A DNA stretch of 64,000 nt from Yoonia vestfoldensis SKA53 (GTDB lineage Bacteria > Pseudomonadota > Alphaproteobacteria > Rhodobacterales > Rhodobacteraceae), in contig NZ_CH672414.1 of assembly GCF_000152785.1 (NCBI RefSeq), positions 2,125,639 through 2,189,638 on the forward strand, written 5' to 3'. The position numbers and the translations under genes were made by a program. How positions within the stretch are numbered: position 1 is the stretch's first letter; each line of letters opens with the position of its first letter. The notes beneath the pieces are model-generated. The model was not told where the DNA came from. It saw nothing but the letters and a program-made list of their open reading frames with translations, and made no database searches. This document shows, piece by piece, positions 18,250 to 27,489 of the stretch.

Positions 18250-20067
18250 ATGGATCAGTATACACTCAACCTGCTGGTGGTTGGCGCGACTTTTGCGCTT
18301 TACATCGGCATCGCGATTTGGGCCCGTGCGGGTTCGACCGCAGAATTCTATGCAGCCGGTCAGGGCGTTCCGCCCGTGATGAACGGCATGGCGACGGCGG
18401 CAGACTGGATGTCGGCGGCGTCGTTCATTTCAATGGCAGGCATCATCGCGCTGGCACCTGCTGGCGGCTATACCCAATCGTCCTTCCTGATGGGCTGGAC
18501 CGGTGGATATGTGCTTTTGGCTCTGCTGCTGGCACCTTACCTGCGCAAGTTCGGCAAATTCACTGTGCCGGAATTCGTCGGTGACCGGTTCTATTCCAAC
18601 GGGGCACGGGTCGTTGCCGTTATCTGTCTGATCGTCATCTCGGTGACATACGTGATCGGGCAAATGCGCGGCGTCGGCGTCACCTTTGCCCGCTTCCTCG
18701 AAGTGTCGACAGATACCGGCCTTTACATCGGTGCGGCGATCGTTTTCGCCTATGCGGTGTTCGGCGGGATGAAGGGCATCACCTACACGCAGGTCGCGCA
18801 ATATTGCGTTCTGATCGTGGCTTATACCATTCCTGCGATCTTCATCTCTTTGCAGATCACCGGAAACTTCTTGCCACAATTGGGGCTGCTGGGGGGCTAC
18901 GCACCCACAGGCGGCGACGTTGCATTCCTCGCGAAACTTGACCAGGTCGTGACCGAACTGGGGTTCACGCAATACACGTCGCATACGACATCGACGCTGA
19001 ACATGGTGTTCTTCACGATGTCGCTGATGATCGGCACCGCCGGTCTGCCACATGTCATCATCCGCTTCTTCACCGTGCCAAAGGTTTCTGACGCACGTTG
19101 GTCTGCGGGCTGGGCGCTGGTTTTCATCGCACTGCTTTACACCGTGGCACCAGCCGTGGGGTCGATGGCGCGCTTGAACATCTCGACCACATTCTGGCCA
19201 AACGCCGTGGAAGGCAACGCGCTGGATGGTGAAGCTCTCTCGCTGGAGCAGATCAATACCAATCCGGAGCTTGCCTGGATCAACACGTGGAAAAACACCG
19301 GCCTGTTAAACTTTGAAGACAAGAACGGTGACGGGTTCATCCAGTATTACAACGAAAACAACGCAGGCATGCAAGCGATCGCAGCCGAACGTGGCTGGAC
19401 CGGTAACGAGCTGACAAAGATCGACAACGATATGATGGTTCTGGCGAACCCAGAGATTGCAAAGCTTCCGGGCTGGGTGATCGCACTGGTGGCGGCAGGC
19501 GGTCTGGCGGCAGCGCTGTCAACAGCAGCAGGTCTGTTGCTGGCGATTTCGTCGGCAATCTCGCATGACCTGATCAAAGGCTCGATCAACCCGAACATCA
19601 GCGAAAAAGGCGAATTGCTGGCCGCGCGGATTTCGATGGGCTTTGCGATCCTGCTGGCGACATGGCTGGGCCTCAACCCTCCGGGCTTTGCTGCCCAGGT
19701 GGTGGCGCTGGCCTTTGGTCTGGCTGCGGCGACGATCTTCCCTGTGCTCATGATGGGGATCTTCTCCAAGCGCGTGAACAAGGAAGGCGCAATCGCAGGG
19801 ATGTTGGTCGGTTTGATCGCAACTGCGATCTACATCTTCCTGTTCCTGGGCTGGTTCTTCATCCCTGGCACGGCGATGCTGGCCAACACGCCTGACAACT
19901 GGCTGTTCGGCATTTCGCCTGCGTCCTTCGGGACTGTTGGCGCGATGCTGAACTTCGGGACCGCCTATATCGTGTCGGGCCTGACCAAGGCGCCACCGCG
20001 CGAGGTCCAGGACCTGGTTGAATCGATCCGCGTGCCAAAAGGCGCGGGCGCGGCAACCGGTCACTAA
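18250..20067 (+). CDS. Solute:sodium symporter (acetate/monocarboxylate type)
   Basis: A 605-residue transporter of the solute:sodium symporter family, with about 13 predicted membrane segments. The early FYAAGQGVPPVMNGMATAAD stretch and the GAYTQ-like sodium-site region are typical of acetate permease (ActP) relatives. A soluble insertion of about 100 residues (330-420) lies between membrane segments, as in the VC_2705 subfamily. Its neighbours acsA, adk and DUF4212 point to acetate or another short monocarboxylate as substrate. Energised by Na+ in family members; the ion is not proven here. Confidence 0.9.
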   Translation: MDQYTLNLLVVGATFALYIGIAIWARAGSTAEFYAAGQGVPPVMNGMATAADWMSAASFISMAGIIALAPAGGYTQSSFLMGWTGGYVLLALLLAPYLRKFGKFTVPEFVGDRFYSNGARVVAVICLIVISVTYVIGQMRGVGVTFARFLEVSTDTGLYIGAAIVFAYAVFGGMKGITYTQVAQYCVLIVAYTIPAIFISLQITGNFLPQLGLLGGYAPTGGDVAFLAKLDQVVTELGFTQYTSHTTSTLNMVFFTMSLMIGTAGLPHVIIRFFTVPKVSDARWSAGWALVFIALLYTVAPAVGSMARLNISTTFWPNAVEGNALDGEALSLEQINTNPELAWINTWKNTGLLNFEDKNGDGFIQYYNENNAGMQAIAAERGWTGNELTKIDNDMMVLANPEIAKLPGWVIALVAAGGLAAALSTAAGLLLAISSAISHDLIKGSINPNISEKGELLAARISMGFAILLATWLGLNPPGFAAQVVALAFGLAAATIFPVLMMGIFSKRVNKEGAIAGMLVGLIATAIYIFLFLGWFFIPGTAMLANTPDNWLFGISPASFGTVGAMLNFGTAYIVSGLTKAPPREVQDLVESIRVPKGAGAATGH

Positions 20068-20076
20068 GACCACAGG

Positions 20077-20113
20077 GCGGGCAGTCCGCAAGGGCTGCCC
20101 GCTTTCACTTTTC
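20077..20113 (+). terminator. Hairpin terminator after the symporter gene
   Basis: GCGGGCAG (20077-20084) pairs with CTGCCCGC (20095-20102), extended inward by three more pairs, loop GCAA. A T-rich tail (TTTCACTTTTC) follows. The next gene starts 44 bp further on, so read-through could still supply it. Confidence 0.7.
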
Positions 20114-20156
20114 AGATGTCCGCGGCCTGTCCCATGGCCGGACAAGGATTCATCAG

Positions 20157-21992
20157 ATGCCCCGATCCATGCTTGATCTGCGCCGGTTTCTTTTGTCGAT
20201 CCACCCTTATGACAGTCTACCAGATGTCGATTTTCAGAATGTGCTGACGCAGTTTATTCGCGTGCCAATGGCGCCGGGCGATGTGATCTATGCCTTCGGG
20301 ACCCCCTGCGAAGGGCTGTACATCATCCTTGACGGCGAGGTCGAGATCACCACCGAAAACGGCGAGATCGTTTCGCATCTGGGCAGCCGCAATTCCTTTG
20401 GCGAACGCGGGCTGATGCGCGACGGCACCACCGGCACCCATGCCCGCGCACTGAGCGATGGCGAATTGCTGTTGCTGCCGACGGATGATTTTCATGCCCT
20501 GATTGCCGCGAATGCAGGCGCGCACCGTTTCTTTACCCGTGGCCGCACCCGCAATGATGCCGATGCCACCCGCCCCGCCACGTTGACCGAAACCCGTGTC
20601 GATCAACTGATGGCCGCTGATCCTGTCACCTGCAGCGCGGACGACACGATCACTGCCATCGCCAAGCTGATGCGCCAGTACCGGATATCCTGCCTGCCCG
20701 TGATGGCAGGCACACGGCTGGCCGGAATCGTGACGCTGCATGACATCAACAACCGCGTCGTGGCCGAAGGGCTGGACACGGGATTGCCCGTCAGCCGGAT
20801 CATGACGGCAAACCCCGAAACCTTGCCACCATCGGCCATCGGGTCTGACGTATTGCATATGATGATGGAACGCCGGTTCGGCCATGTGCCGATCGTCGAT
20901 CAGTGCAGGCTGGTTGGGATCGTCACCCAGACAAACCTGACCCGGTTTCAGGCGACCAATTCTGCATCGCTTGTGCATGACGTTGTGCGCGCCACCACAG
21001 CGGACGACATGGCCGGCGTCAGCGCCCGCATTCCGCAATTGTTGGTGCAACTGGTCGGCGCGGGCAACCGGCATGAGACCGTCACCCGCCTGATCACCGA
21101 TATCGCCGATGCGATCACTCGTCGCCTGCTGACACTGGCCGAAGAAAATCTCGGGCCACCGCCAGTGCCCTATCTGTGGCTGGCCTGCGGATCGCAGGGG
21201 CGGCAGGAACAGACTGGCATTTCGGATCAGGACAATTGCCTGATGCTGGATGACAGCGTGACCGATGCCGATATGCCCTATTTTGCAGATCTGGCCAAAT
21301 TCGTCAGCGACGGGCTGAGCAAGGCCGGATATTTCTATTGCCCCGGCGACATGATGGCAACCAATCCGCGCTGGTGCCAGCCGGTGCGCGTCTGGCGCCG
21401 GTATTTCCGCCGCTGGATCGACACACCCAACACCGAGGCGCAGATGCTGGCCTCGGTGATGCTCGACCTGCGCCCCATCGGCGGCACAAGGTCGCTGTTC
21501 GCGGATCTGCACCGCGAAACATTGGCACAGGCAGCGCGCAACTCGATCTTTGTCGCGCATATGGTGTCAAATTCGCTGAAACACACGCCGCCGCTGGGGC
21601 TGTTGCGCGGTTTCACGACCCTGCGCAGCGGCGAACACAAGCACCATATCGACATGAAAATGAACGGGGTGATCCCGATTGTCGATCTGGGCCGGATCTA
21701 TGCTTTGCGCGGACAGTTGGACAGCGTCAACACCCGCGCACGGATCGCCAGCGCGCATGGGGCCGGCCAGATCAGCCAATCGGGCGGGCATGACCTGTTG
21801 GACGCCTATGATCTGATCGCACAGGCACGGCTGGACCATCAGGCGATGCTGATCCGTGCAGGAGCCAAACCCGACAACTTTATGTCACCCAACGTGCTGT
21901 CCGAATTCGAACGCAGCCATCTGCGCGATGCTTTCGTCGTGGTGCGCACGATGCAATCCGCTGTTACACAGGGACTTGGCATCATCGGCTGA
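20157..21992 (+). CDS. cNMP-binding / CBS-pair / DUF294 nucleotidyltransferase-like protein
   Basis: A 611-residue soluble regulator. Domains in order: cyclic-nucleotide-binding-like domain (about 20-120, with GEVEI and FGERGLM), a CBS pair (about 148-270), a DUF294 nucleotidyltransferase domain with GSQGRQEQT and SDQDN (about 341-362, the GS...D.D pattern), and a C-terminal DUF294_C helical domain. The GlnD-like active-site pattern suggests nucleotidyl transfer, target unknown. Genes of this type recur beside symporters and DnaQ-like exonucleases, as here; a sensor that tunes uptake or Acs to energy state is inference. Confidence 0.88.
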   Translation: MPRSMLDLRRFLLSIHPYDSLPDVDFQNVLTQFIRVPMAPGDVIYAFGTPCEGLYIILDGEVEITTENGEIVSHLGSRNSFGERGLMRDGTTGTHARALSDGELLLLPTDDFHALIAANAGAHRFFTRGRTRNDADATRPATLTETRVDQLMAADPVTCSADDTITAIAKLMRQYRISCLPVMAGTRLAGIVTLHDINNRVVAEGLDTGLPVSRIMTANPETLPPSAIGSDVLHMMMERRFGHVPIVDQCRLVGIVTQTNLTRFQATNSASLVHDVVRATTADDMAGVSARIPQLLVQLVGAGNRHETVTRLITDIADAITRRLLTLAEENLGPPPVPYLWLACGSQGRQEQTGISDQDNCLMLDDSVTDADMPYFADLAKFVSDGLSKAGYFYCPGDMMATNPRWCQPVRVWRRYFRRWIDTPNTEAQMLASVMLDLRPIGGTRSLFADLHRETLAQAARNSIFVAHMVSNSLKHTPPLGLLRGFTTLRSGEHKHHIDMKMNGVIPIVDLGRIYALRGQLDSVNTRARIASAHGAGQISQSGGHDLLDAYDLIAQARLDHQAMLIRAGAKPDNFMSPNVLSEFERSHLRDAFVVVRTMQSAVTQGLGIIG

Positions 21993-22018
21993 CGCGACAA
22001 CAACCAAAGGACCCAAGA

Positions 22019-22543
22019 ATGTATGTCGATATCATCACCATCGTCGCCGCAGGCTTTGCCGCTGCAGGTGTTGCGCTGATCCTCAACCGGCTGAGCGGGC
22101 GCCGCCTGCCGCGCTGGGTCGTCCCTGCATTTGCCGGTACAGGCATGATTGTGATGAGCCTGACCAACGAATACCGCTGGTATCCAAGGACGTTAACGCT
22201 GCTGCCCGCTGGTTTCGAGGTGATCTCGACCGCGGATTATTCCGCGCCGTTCAGCCCTTGGACCTATGTTATACCTTATGTGAACCGCTTTGCTGCGGTT
22301 GATGTGGCGGGCGTGCAGCGCAATGCGAATGCACCCGACATGCGGCTGGCCAACGTCGTCTTTTTCCAGCGTTGGCAGCCAATGCAATTGCGCAGCGCCC
22401 TGTTCGATTGCGCACAAGGGCGGACTGCCCTGCTGCAGGATAATGCTATGTTTAACGAGGACGGCACCGTACGAGTCCCGCGATGGGACCAGACCGGCCT
22501 TGACGATCCGGCAACGGCATTGGTCTGCGCAGGGCCGATCTGA
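22019..22543 (+). CDS. Hypothetical membrane-anchored protein
   Basis: A 174-residue protein I do not recognise. One or two hydrophobic segments at the N-terminus (about 4-25 and 33-48) would anchor it, leaving an extra-cytoplasmic domain of about 125 residues with two cysteines (in FDCAQG and LVCAGP) that could form a disulfide. It lies between the DUF294 gene (26 bp gap) and the exonuclease gene, whose ATG overlaps its stop as TGATG. That overlap supports it as a real member of the operon. Confidence 0.7.
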   Translation: MYVDIITIVAAGFAAAGVALILNRLSGRRLPRWVVPAFAGTGMIVMSLTNEYRWYPRTLTLLPAGFEVISTADYSAPFSPWTYVIPYVNRFAAVDVAGVQRNANAPDMRLANVVFFQRWQPMQLRSALFDCAQGRTALLQDNAMFNEDGTVRVPRWDQTGLDDPATALVCAGPI

Positions 22544-23952
22544 TGCTGGGCCGGCTTCGCCCACGCCAGCGCACGCTTGCTTTCTTCGCCTTGCTGGCCT
22601 TTGGCAGCATTGGTCTTTTGGCGGCTGCTCTACTGCTAGCCGAGGCCCGGCTGGACCAGCCCGAAGCGCGGCAAGCCTTCATCACTGCAGGGATTATCGG
22701 CGGGTTCGGGATTTTTGGCTTTGTTGCGGTGATGTGGCTGGTTTTCGATGACATGGTCGTGCATCCGATGGAACGGCTGGCCGCAGCGATGCAGGCGCAT
22801 GCCGCAACAGACATGCACCGCGGCATCGACGCGGAGACAGCGCGCCATCTGGGCGATCTGGCCAAAGGGGCAGCGGCGCTGACATCGCGACTGGCCTCTG
22901 CGCGCGCCGAGGCTGATGCCAACCTCGCGCGCTATACCAGCAAGCTCGCGACCGAACGCGAACATCTGACGCGCATCCTGTCGGCTATTCCGGCCGCCGT
23001 GCTGATGGTCAGCCCCGACCACCGGATCGCTCTTTACGATGGCCATGCCGCCCTGATGCTGGACGACCAGCACCATCTGGGGCTGAGGCAAAAGATCTTT
23101 GACTATTTTGACGAAACTTATCTGCGCGCCGCCCTGACCAATCTTGCCCGCAGCGGACAGGCGACGCTGGACCAGCAGATCGCCACCGCAGATGGCGCAC
23201 GCCTGCTGGATGTCAGCCTGCACAATCTGGGGCGAGATCAGGGCTATATGCTCAGCTTTCCGGTTCCCAGAGAGGCCAGCCCCGCCCGCCCTGTCGTGTT
23301 CGATTTCGCGATGACCACGCGGACAGAGACCCGCGATATTCAGGACGTGCCCCTGCGCGACCTGACCTATGTGGTCTTTGACACCGAAACGACCGGCTTT
23401 CTGCCCAACAAGGACGAGGTTGTGCAAATCGGCGCGCTGCGTGTCGTGAACGGACAACAAGCGCCGGGCGAGGTGCTGGACCTGCTCGTAAACCCTGGCC
23501 GGGCGATCCCTGCCAGTTCAACCGCCGTCCACAGGATCACCGACGCCATGGTGAAAGACGCCCCCGACATGGTGCATGCAGGCCGCAAATTTCACAGCTT
23601 CGCCCGCGATGCCGTGCTGGTCGCGCATAACGCACCGTTCGATCTGTCGTTCTTTCACCGCTACGCGCCAAAAATTGGGATGAAATTCGATCATCCGGTG
23701 CTGGACACAGTGCTTCTGTCTGCCGTGCTGTTCGGGATCACCGAAGGGCATACGCTGGACGAGCTGGCTAAAAGGCTGGGCATCGAATTACTGGACAAAC
23801 ACCGGCACACCGCGATTGGCGATGCGATTGCCACACGCGACATATTCCTGCGGATGATCCCCATGCTAGAGGCGCGCGGGCTGACCACCTTTGGCGCGGT
23901 GGTGGCCGAAATCCGCAAGCACAAGCGCCTGCTGCCAGACATGAACACATAG
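22543..23952 (+). CDS. Membrane-tethered DEDDh 3'-5' exonuclease with sensor-like N-terminus
   Basis: A 469-residue fusion. Two membrane helices (about 12-34 and 46-67) are followed by a HAMP/coiled-coil-like region, a PAS-like domain (about 145-230, LMVSPDHRIALYDGHA), then a DnaQ-type exonuclease from about 277. Catalytic motifs are complete: FDTETTG, AHNAPFDLSFF, and HTAIGDAIAT (DEDDh type). The N-terminal layout is that of a sensor kinase with the kinase replaced by an exonuclease. It ends the acetate-linked cluster. Substrate, DNA or RNA or a small oligonucleotide, is unknown. Confidence 0.88.
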   Translation: MLGRLRPRQRTLAFFALLAFGSIGLLAAALLLAEARLDQPEARQAFITAGIIGGFGIFGFVAVMWLVFDDMVVHPMERLAAAMQAHAATDMHRGIDAETARHLGDLAKGAAALTSRLASARAEADANLARYTSKLATEREHLTRILSAIPAAVLMVSPDHRIALYDGHAALMLDDQHHLGLRQKIFDYFDETYLRAALTNLARSGQATLDQQIATADGARLLDVSLHNLGRDQGYMLSFPVPREASPARPVVFDFAMTTRTETRDIQDVPLRDLTYVVFDTETTGFLPNKDEVVQIGALRVVNGQQAPGEVLDLLVNPGRAIPASSTAVHRITDAMVKDAPDMVHAGRKFHSFARDAVLVAHNAPFDLSFFHRYAPKIGMKFDHPVLDTVLLSAVLFGITEGHTLDELAKRLGIELLDKHRHTAIGDAIATRDIFLRMIPMLEARGLTTFGAVVAEIRKHKRLLPDMNT

Positions 23953-23953
23953 C

Positions 23954-23967
23954 GGTTCGCGCGAACC
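23954..23967. repeat. 14-bp perfect palindrome after the exonuclease gene
   Basis: GGTTCGCGCGAACC is fully self-complementary and lies immediately after the TAG stop. No U tract follows, so it is at best a weak terminator or a protein-binding site. Confidence 0.4.
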
Positions 23968-24061
23968 CGCCGCAGGCCTGCACGATCAAAACAATCGTTC
24001 GTGCCGTGCTATCGCCATTTTGGGGCCTTGCACACGGTCTCGCACTGCGGCACCAAGCCTT

Positions 24062-24922
24062 ATGACCCAAACGCTTTTATCATTCGGACACGGCTTTAGC
24101 GCGGATGCGCTCGCGCGGATATTGCTGCCACAGGGCTGGCGGATCATCGGCACAACACGGTCAGAGGATAAGGCCGCGCGCCTGCATCAAGCCGGAATAG
24201 AGCCGCGAATCTGGCCCGGTGCGGACATGCGTCCAGCGCTTGATGCTGCCACCCATCTGCTGGTCTCGGCCGCGCCAGACGACAACGGCGACCCAGTGCT
24301 GGCACAGCTACAGGCCGAAATTACGGCCCGTGCCGGCCAATTCGCCTGGGTCGGCTATCTGTCAACAACAGGGGTTTACGGCGACCACGCCGGCGACTGG
24401 GTTGACGAGACGACCCCCCTGGCGCCCGCCACAAAACGCGGCATCGCCCGGGTGCAGGCAGAAGCAGCGTGGGCCACTATTCCCGATCTGGCGCTGCATA
24501 TTTTCCGGCTTGCAGGGATCTACGGGCCGGGGCGCGGCCCGTTCGCCAAAGTACGCGACGGCAGCGCGCGGCGGATCATCAAGCCGGGGCAGGTGTTCAG
24601 CCGCACCCATGTCGCCGATATCGCGCAGGTGCTGGCGGCATCCATCGCGCGGCCCAATCCGGGCGCTATCTACAATGTCTGTGATGATGATCCCGCCCCA
24701 CCCGAAGACGTGATAGGCTATGCCGCCGAGCTGCTTGGCCTGCCGCTCCCCCCCGCTCAGGATTTCGCCACCGCGGAAATGACACCGATGGCGCGCAGCT
24801 TTTATGCCGAAAGCAAGAAGGTACGGAACGACCGGATCAAGGATGAACTGGGCGTGCGGCTGATCTATCCTGACTATCGCCGCGGCCTGCAGGCATTGCT
24901 GGTGCAGGAAGACGGTACCTGA
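24062..24922 (+). CDS. NAD-dependent epimerase/dehydratase-like (extended SDR) protein
   Basis: A 286-residue Rossmann protein. The nucleotide site is SFGHGFSADALA at the N-terminus, STTGVYGDHAGDWVDE near residue 103 corresponds to the active-site segment of extended SDRs, and FRLAGIYGPGRG near 160 is the typical substrate-loop entry. The canonical YxxxK is not clearly present, as in the YeeZ-like branch, so catalysis is uncertain. Start at ATG 24062 removes a non-conserved 14-residue extension. It stands alone after the acetate cluster. Confidence 0.75.
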   Translation: MTQTLLSFGHGFSADALARILLPQGWRIIGTTRSEDKAARLHQAGIEPRIWPGADMRPALDAATHLLVSAAPDDNGDPVLAQLQAEITARAGQFAWVGYLSTTGVYGDHAGDWVDETTPLAPATKRGIARVQAEAAWATIPDLALHIFRLAGIYGPGRGPFAKVRDGSARRIIKPGQVFSRTHVADIAQVLAASIARPNPGAIYNVCDDDPAPPEDVIGYAAELLGLPLPPAQDFATAEMTPMARSFYAESKKVRNDRIKDELGVRLIYPDYRRGLQALLVQEDGT

Positions 24923-25122
24923 CCACCAAGGCGATATCCGCATGGATGATCTGCGGTATCTTATCGGTGTTATGAAAACCTGAAATCAAAAAATTTCACC
25001 CTATGGTAGAAATACGGGATCCAAATCTGCCATTTTTTTGCCATGCTAAGTCCCGACATAAGCAGTCCCACTTGCTGTTTTGTGCTCGAACACTCATATG
25101 AAGGCAAGATTTTCACACGGGT
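24923..25122. other. Intergenic region before the sodium channel gene
   Basis: About 200 bp, noticeably AT-rich in its centre. It probably holds the channel promoter. No repeat, RNA gene or convincing small gene was found. Confidence 0.4.
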
Positions 25123-25905
25123 ATGCCCATGAATTTGCGCGCCAGAACATCCGCCTTTCTTGACCGACCCGCGGTAGGGCAATTCATCTTTGGCGTGATC
25201 GTCTTTAACGCGATCATTCTGGGGCTAGAGACGTCGGATAACGTGATGGCGCGGGCGGGCGGTCTAATCCTGTTATTGGATCAGATCTGCCTTGCGATCT
25301 TTGTGGCCGAACTTGCGGTCAAGCTTTTTGCCTATGGGCCACGGTTCTTTCGGAGTGGCTGGAACATATTTGATTTCATCATCGTCGGCATCTCGCTGGT
25401 GCCGGGCAATGGCGCGCTGTCGGTGCTGCGGGCCTTGCGCATCCTGCGCGTGCTGCGCGTCATTTCGGTGGTGCCATCGCTGCGCCGCGTCGTCGAAGGT
25501 TTTGTTACCGCCTTGCCGGGCATGGGGTCGGTCTTTTTGCTGATGGGGATCGTGTTCTACATCGGCGCCGTCATGGCGACCAAATTGTTCGGCGACAGCT
25601 TTCCCGAATGGTTCGGGACCTTGGGCGCATCGGGCTATTCATTGTTCCAGATCATGACGCTGGAAAGCTGGTCGATGGGCATCGTCCGTCCAGTGATGGA
25701 AGTCTATCCCTATGCCTGGGCGTTTTTCATCCCCTTCATCATGATGACGACCTTCGCGGTGGTGAACCTGCTGGTTGGTCTGATCGTCAATTCCATGCAG
25801 GACGCCCATGCCGAAGAAGGCAACGCTGCGACCGATGCCTATCGTGACGAAGTGTTAGCCAAGCTCGCCGCCATTGAACAGCGACTGGATCAGGCGGGCA
25901 AGTGA
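25123..25905 (+). CDS. Voltage-gated sodium channel (NaChBac/BacNav family)
   Basis: A 260-residue single-domain six-helix channel that assembles as a tetramer. The S4 sensor LRALRILRVLRVISVVPSL (about 104-122) carries arginines every third residue. The pore selectivity filter TLESWSMGIVRP (about 183-194) is the sodium-selective sequence of NaChBac-type channels. The C-terminus forms a short coiled coil (LAKLAAIEQRLDQ) as in the family. Roseobacter relatives (for example NavSp1) are established channels. Start ATG 25123 or 25129 cannot be decided. Convergent with a chemoreceptor gene. Confidence 0.94.
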   Translation: MPMNLRARTSAFLDRPAVGQFIFGVIVFNAIILGLETSDNVMARAGGLILLLDQICLAIFVAELAVKLFAYGPRFFRSGWNIFDFIIVGISLVPGNGALSVLRALRILRVLRVISVVPSLRRVVEGFVTALPGMGSVFLLMGIVFYIGAVMATKLFGDSFPEWFGTLGASGYSLFQIMTLESWSMGIVRPVMEVYPYAWAFFIPFIMMTTFAVVNLLVGLIVNSMQDAHAEEGNAATDAYRDEVLAKLAAIEQRLDQAGK

Positions 25906-26006
25906 TCTGAACTGGACAGGCAAACCGCCCCGATGGGATCGGATTTCAGTGCTGCCCGCCAACATGCCCTGTTACCGGCACGACACCGCATATAGCAGTC
26001 GGCGTA

Positions 26007-27419
26007 TCACACCAGATACGCCAGCCTCACCCCACCCCAATGACGTCCGTTGACCATGATCGGGGCCGAGACGTCCTTCATCATCGCAAAGGTTCCGTTA
26101 CCCATGTCCCGCCGATAAGCCTGCAGCAAGAACGGGCGCGTACTGCGCCCAGCGGCCAACCCCACACGGTCGTTAAAGATGCGGCGGTTGCGGCAGTGGG
26201 CGGCGTTCCAATCGGGATCATCGGGGCGCTGTGGCTGGCTGAACTTGACGTTATGCGTAGGCAGATATCCGTCGGCATTGACCGCCGCGCAAAATACGAC
26301 GCGGTCCGAAAGCGTCAGCAGCGGTTCTTGAAGCGCGGGCAGCACCCGGTCGGTAAACCGCACACAGCGTAAAATCACCTGCGCAGGGTTACTGCCGGGA
26401 ACAGGGCGATAATCGCGGTCGAAAAGATCGGCCAGCGCCACTTCGCCGCCTTGGACGGCCTGTTCGAACCGCGCGCTGATCCGCTGTGCCAGATCCTGCG
26501 CCGCCGTGATGTAGGGCGTGTCAATCGTTTCCAACCCGATCAACGCTGTCATCGCTGTCAGCGTTTCGGAACTGTTCGTCAGGTCGCGCATTTTCTCACG
26601 CGCGTTTGCGAGGCTTTGGTCGGATGCGGCGATCCCCTCCGACAATTCATCGATGCCCGATTTCATCTGCACGATTTCCGTCGCGATGCTGGTCGAGGCA
26701 CCGACGATATCGCGTTGCGCCGCTATCACAGTACCCATAACGCGCGGCATGTTTTCGACCAATGTGCTGACATCGTCGATCTGTGTCCGGATCACGCTCG
26801 CACTGTCCAGCGCGCGAGCAGTTTCACCACGAAGTCCGGCCAGTTCACGATCAAGCGTCGTGATCGTGCTGGCGATTTCTTCGGTCGCCTCGCGCGTGGT
26901 CTGCGACAGGTCTTTCACCTCGCGCGCCAACACCATGAAACCGCGTCCATGCGCCCCGGCACGCGCCGCCTCGATCGCGGCATTTAGCGACAAAAGGTTG
27001 GTCTGGCGTGAAATTTCACCGATTTCGCCCGAAACGCGCGCCACGCTGGTCAATGTGTTCTGCAAACGGCCGAACTGGCCTGCGATATGTGTGACCATGT
27101 CGATCAAAGCGGCCACATCTGCCACCATCGACTGCAATTTGCTGCCGCTTTCCTGCGCGTTTTCTTCGGCCTTGGCCGATATCGCCTGCGCCTCCTCGGC
27201 CGAGGTCAGGACCGCCTGTGCGCGGCTGGAAATATGATCAACCCGCTGCGCAAGTTCTATTCCAGTGCGCGATTGCTGCCCAACCTGTTGAGACGTATCG
27301 TCAACATGGCCTGACACCCTGGCGATATCGATAGAAAGATCACCCAAACGCCGCGCAAGATCCGCCATCAGCGCGTCTGATTTGTCTTGTTCAGGCATAT
27401 CCTGTTGCAGATCTTTCAT
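26007..27419 (-). CDS. Soluble methyl-accepting chemotaxis-type receptor
   Basis: A 470-residue protein without membrane helices or signal peptide. A long coiled coil contains the MCP signalling tip EISRQTNLLSLNAAIEAARAG near residue 140, the CheA/CheW contact. The C-terminal ~150 residues look like a ligand or Cache-like domain with cysteines (AAHCRNRRIFNDR) and the closing WGGVRLAY. Signalling domain first and sensor last is unusual relative to classical receptors. ATG 27419 chosen over GTG 27422. No che genes are in the window. It could respond to intracellular redox or metabolic state. Confidence 0.88.
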   Translation of the reverse strand: MKDLQQDMPEQDKSDALMADLARRLGDLSIDIARVSGHVDDTSQQVGQQSRTGIELAQRVDHISSRAQAVLTSAEEAQAISAKAEENAQESGSKLQSMVADVAALIDMVTHIAGQFGRLQNTLTSVARVSGEIGEISRQTNLLSLNAAIEAARAGAHGRGFMVLAREVKDLSQTTREATEEIASTITTLDRELAGLRGETARALDSASVIRTQIDDVSTLVENMPRVMGTVIAAQRDIVGASTSIATEIVQMKSGIDELSEGIAASDQSLANAREKMRDLTNSSETLTAMTALIGLETIDTPYITAAQDLAQRISARFEQAVQGGEVALADLFDRDYRPVPGSNPAQVILRCVRFTDRVLPALQEPLLTLSDRVVFCAAVNADGYLPTHNVKFSQPQRPDDPDWNAAHCRNRRIFNDRVGLAAGRSTRPFLLQAYRRDMGNGTFAMMKDVSAPIMVNGRHWGGVRLAYLV

Positions 27420-27489
27420 CACCGATTCCCAAGCTGGTAGTCCCCAACCTAGACCGAAACCGACAATGATCCGTTAAGACCCGCTTGTC

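Noticed and set aside
24970..25182. 70-codon minus-strand ORF before the sodium channel
   Set aside because: No ribosome site, no similarity and it overlaps the channel start region.
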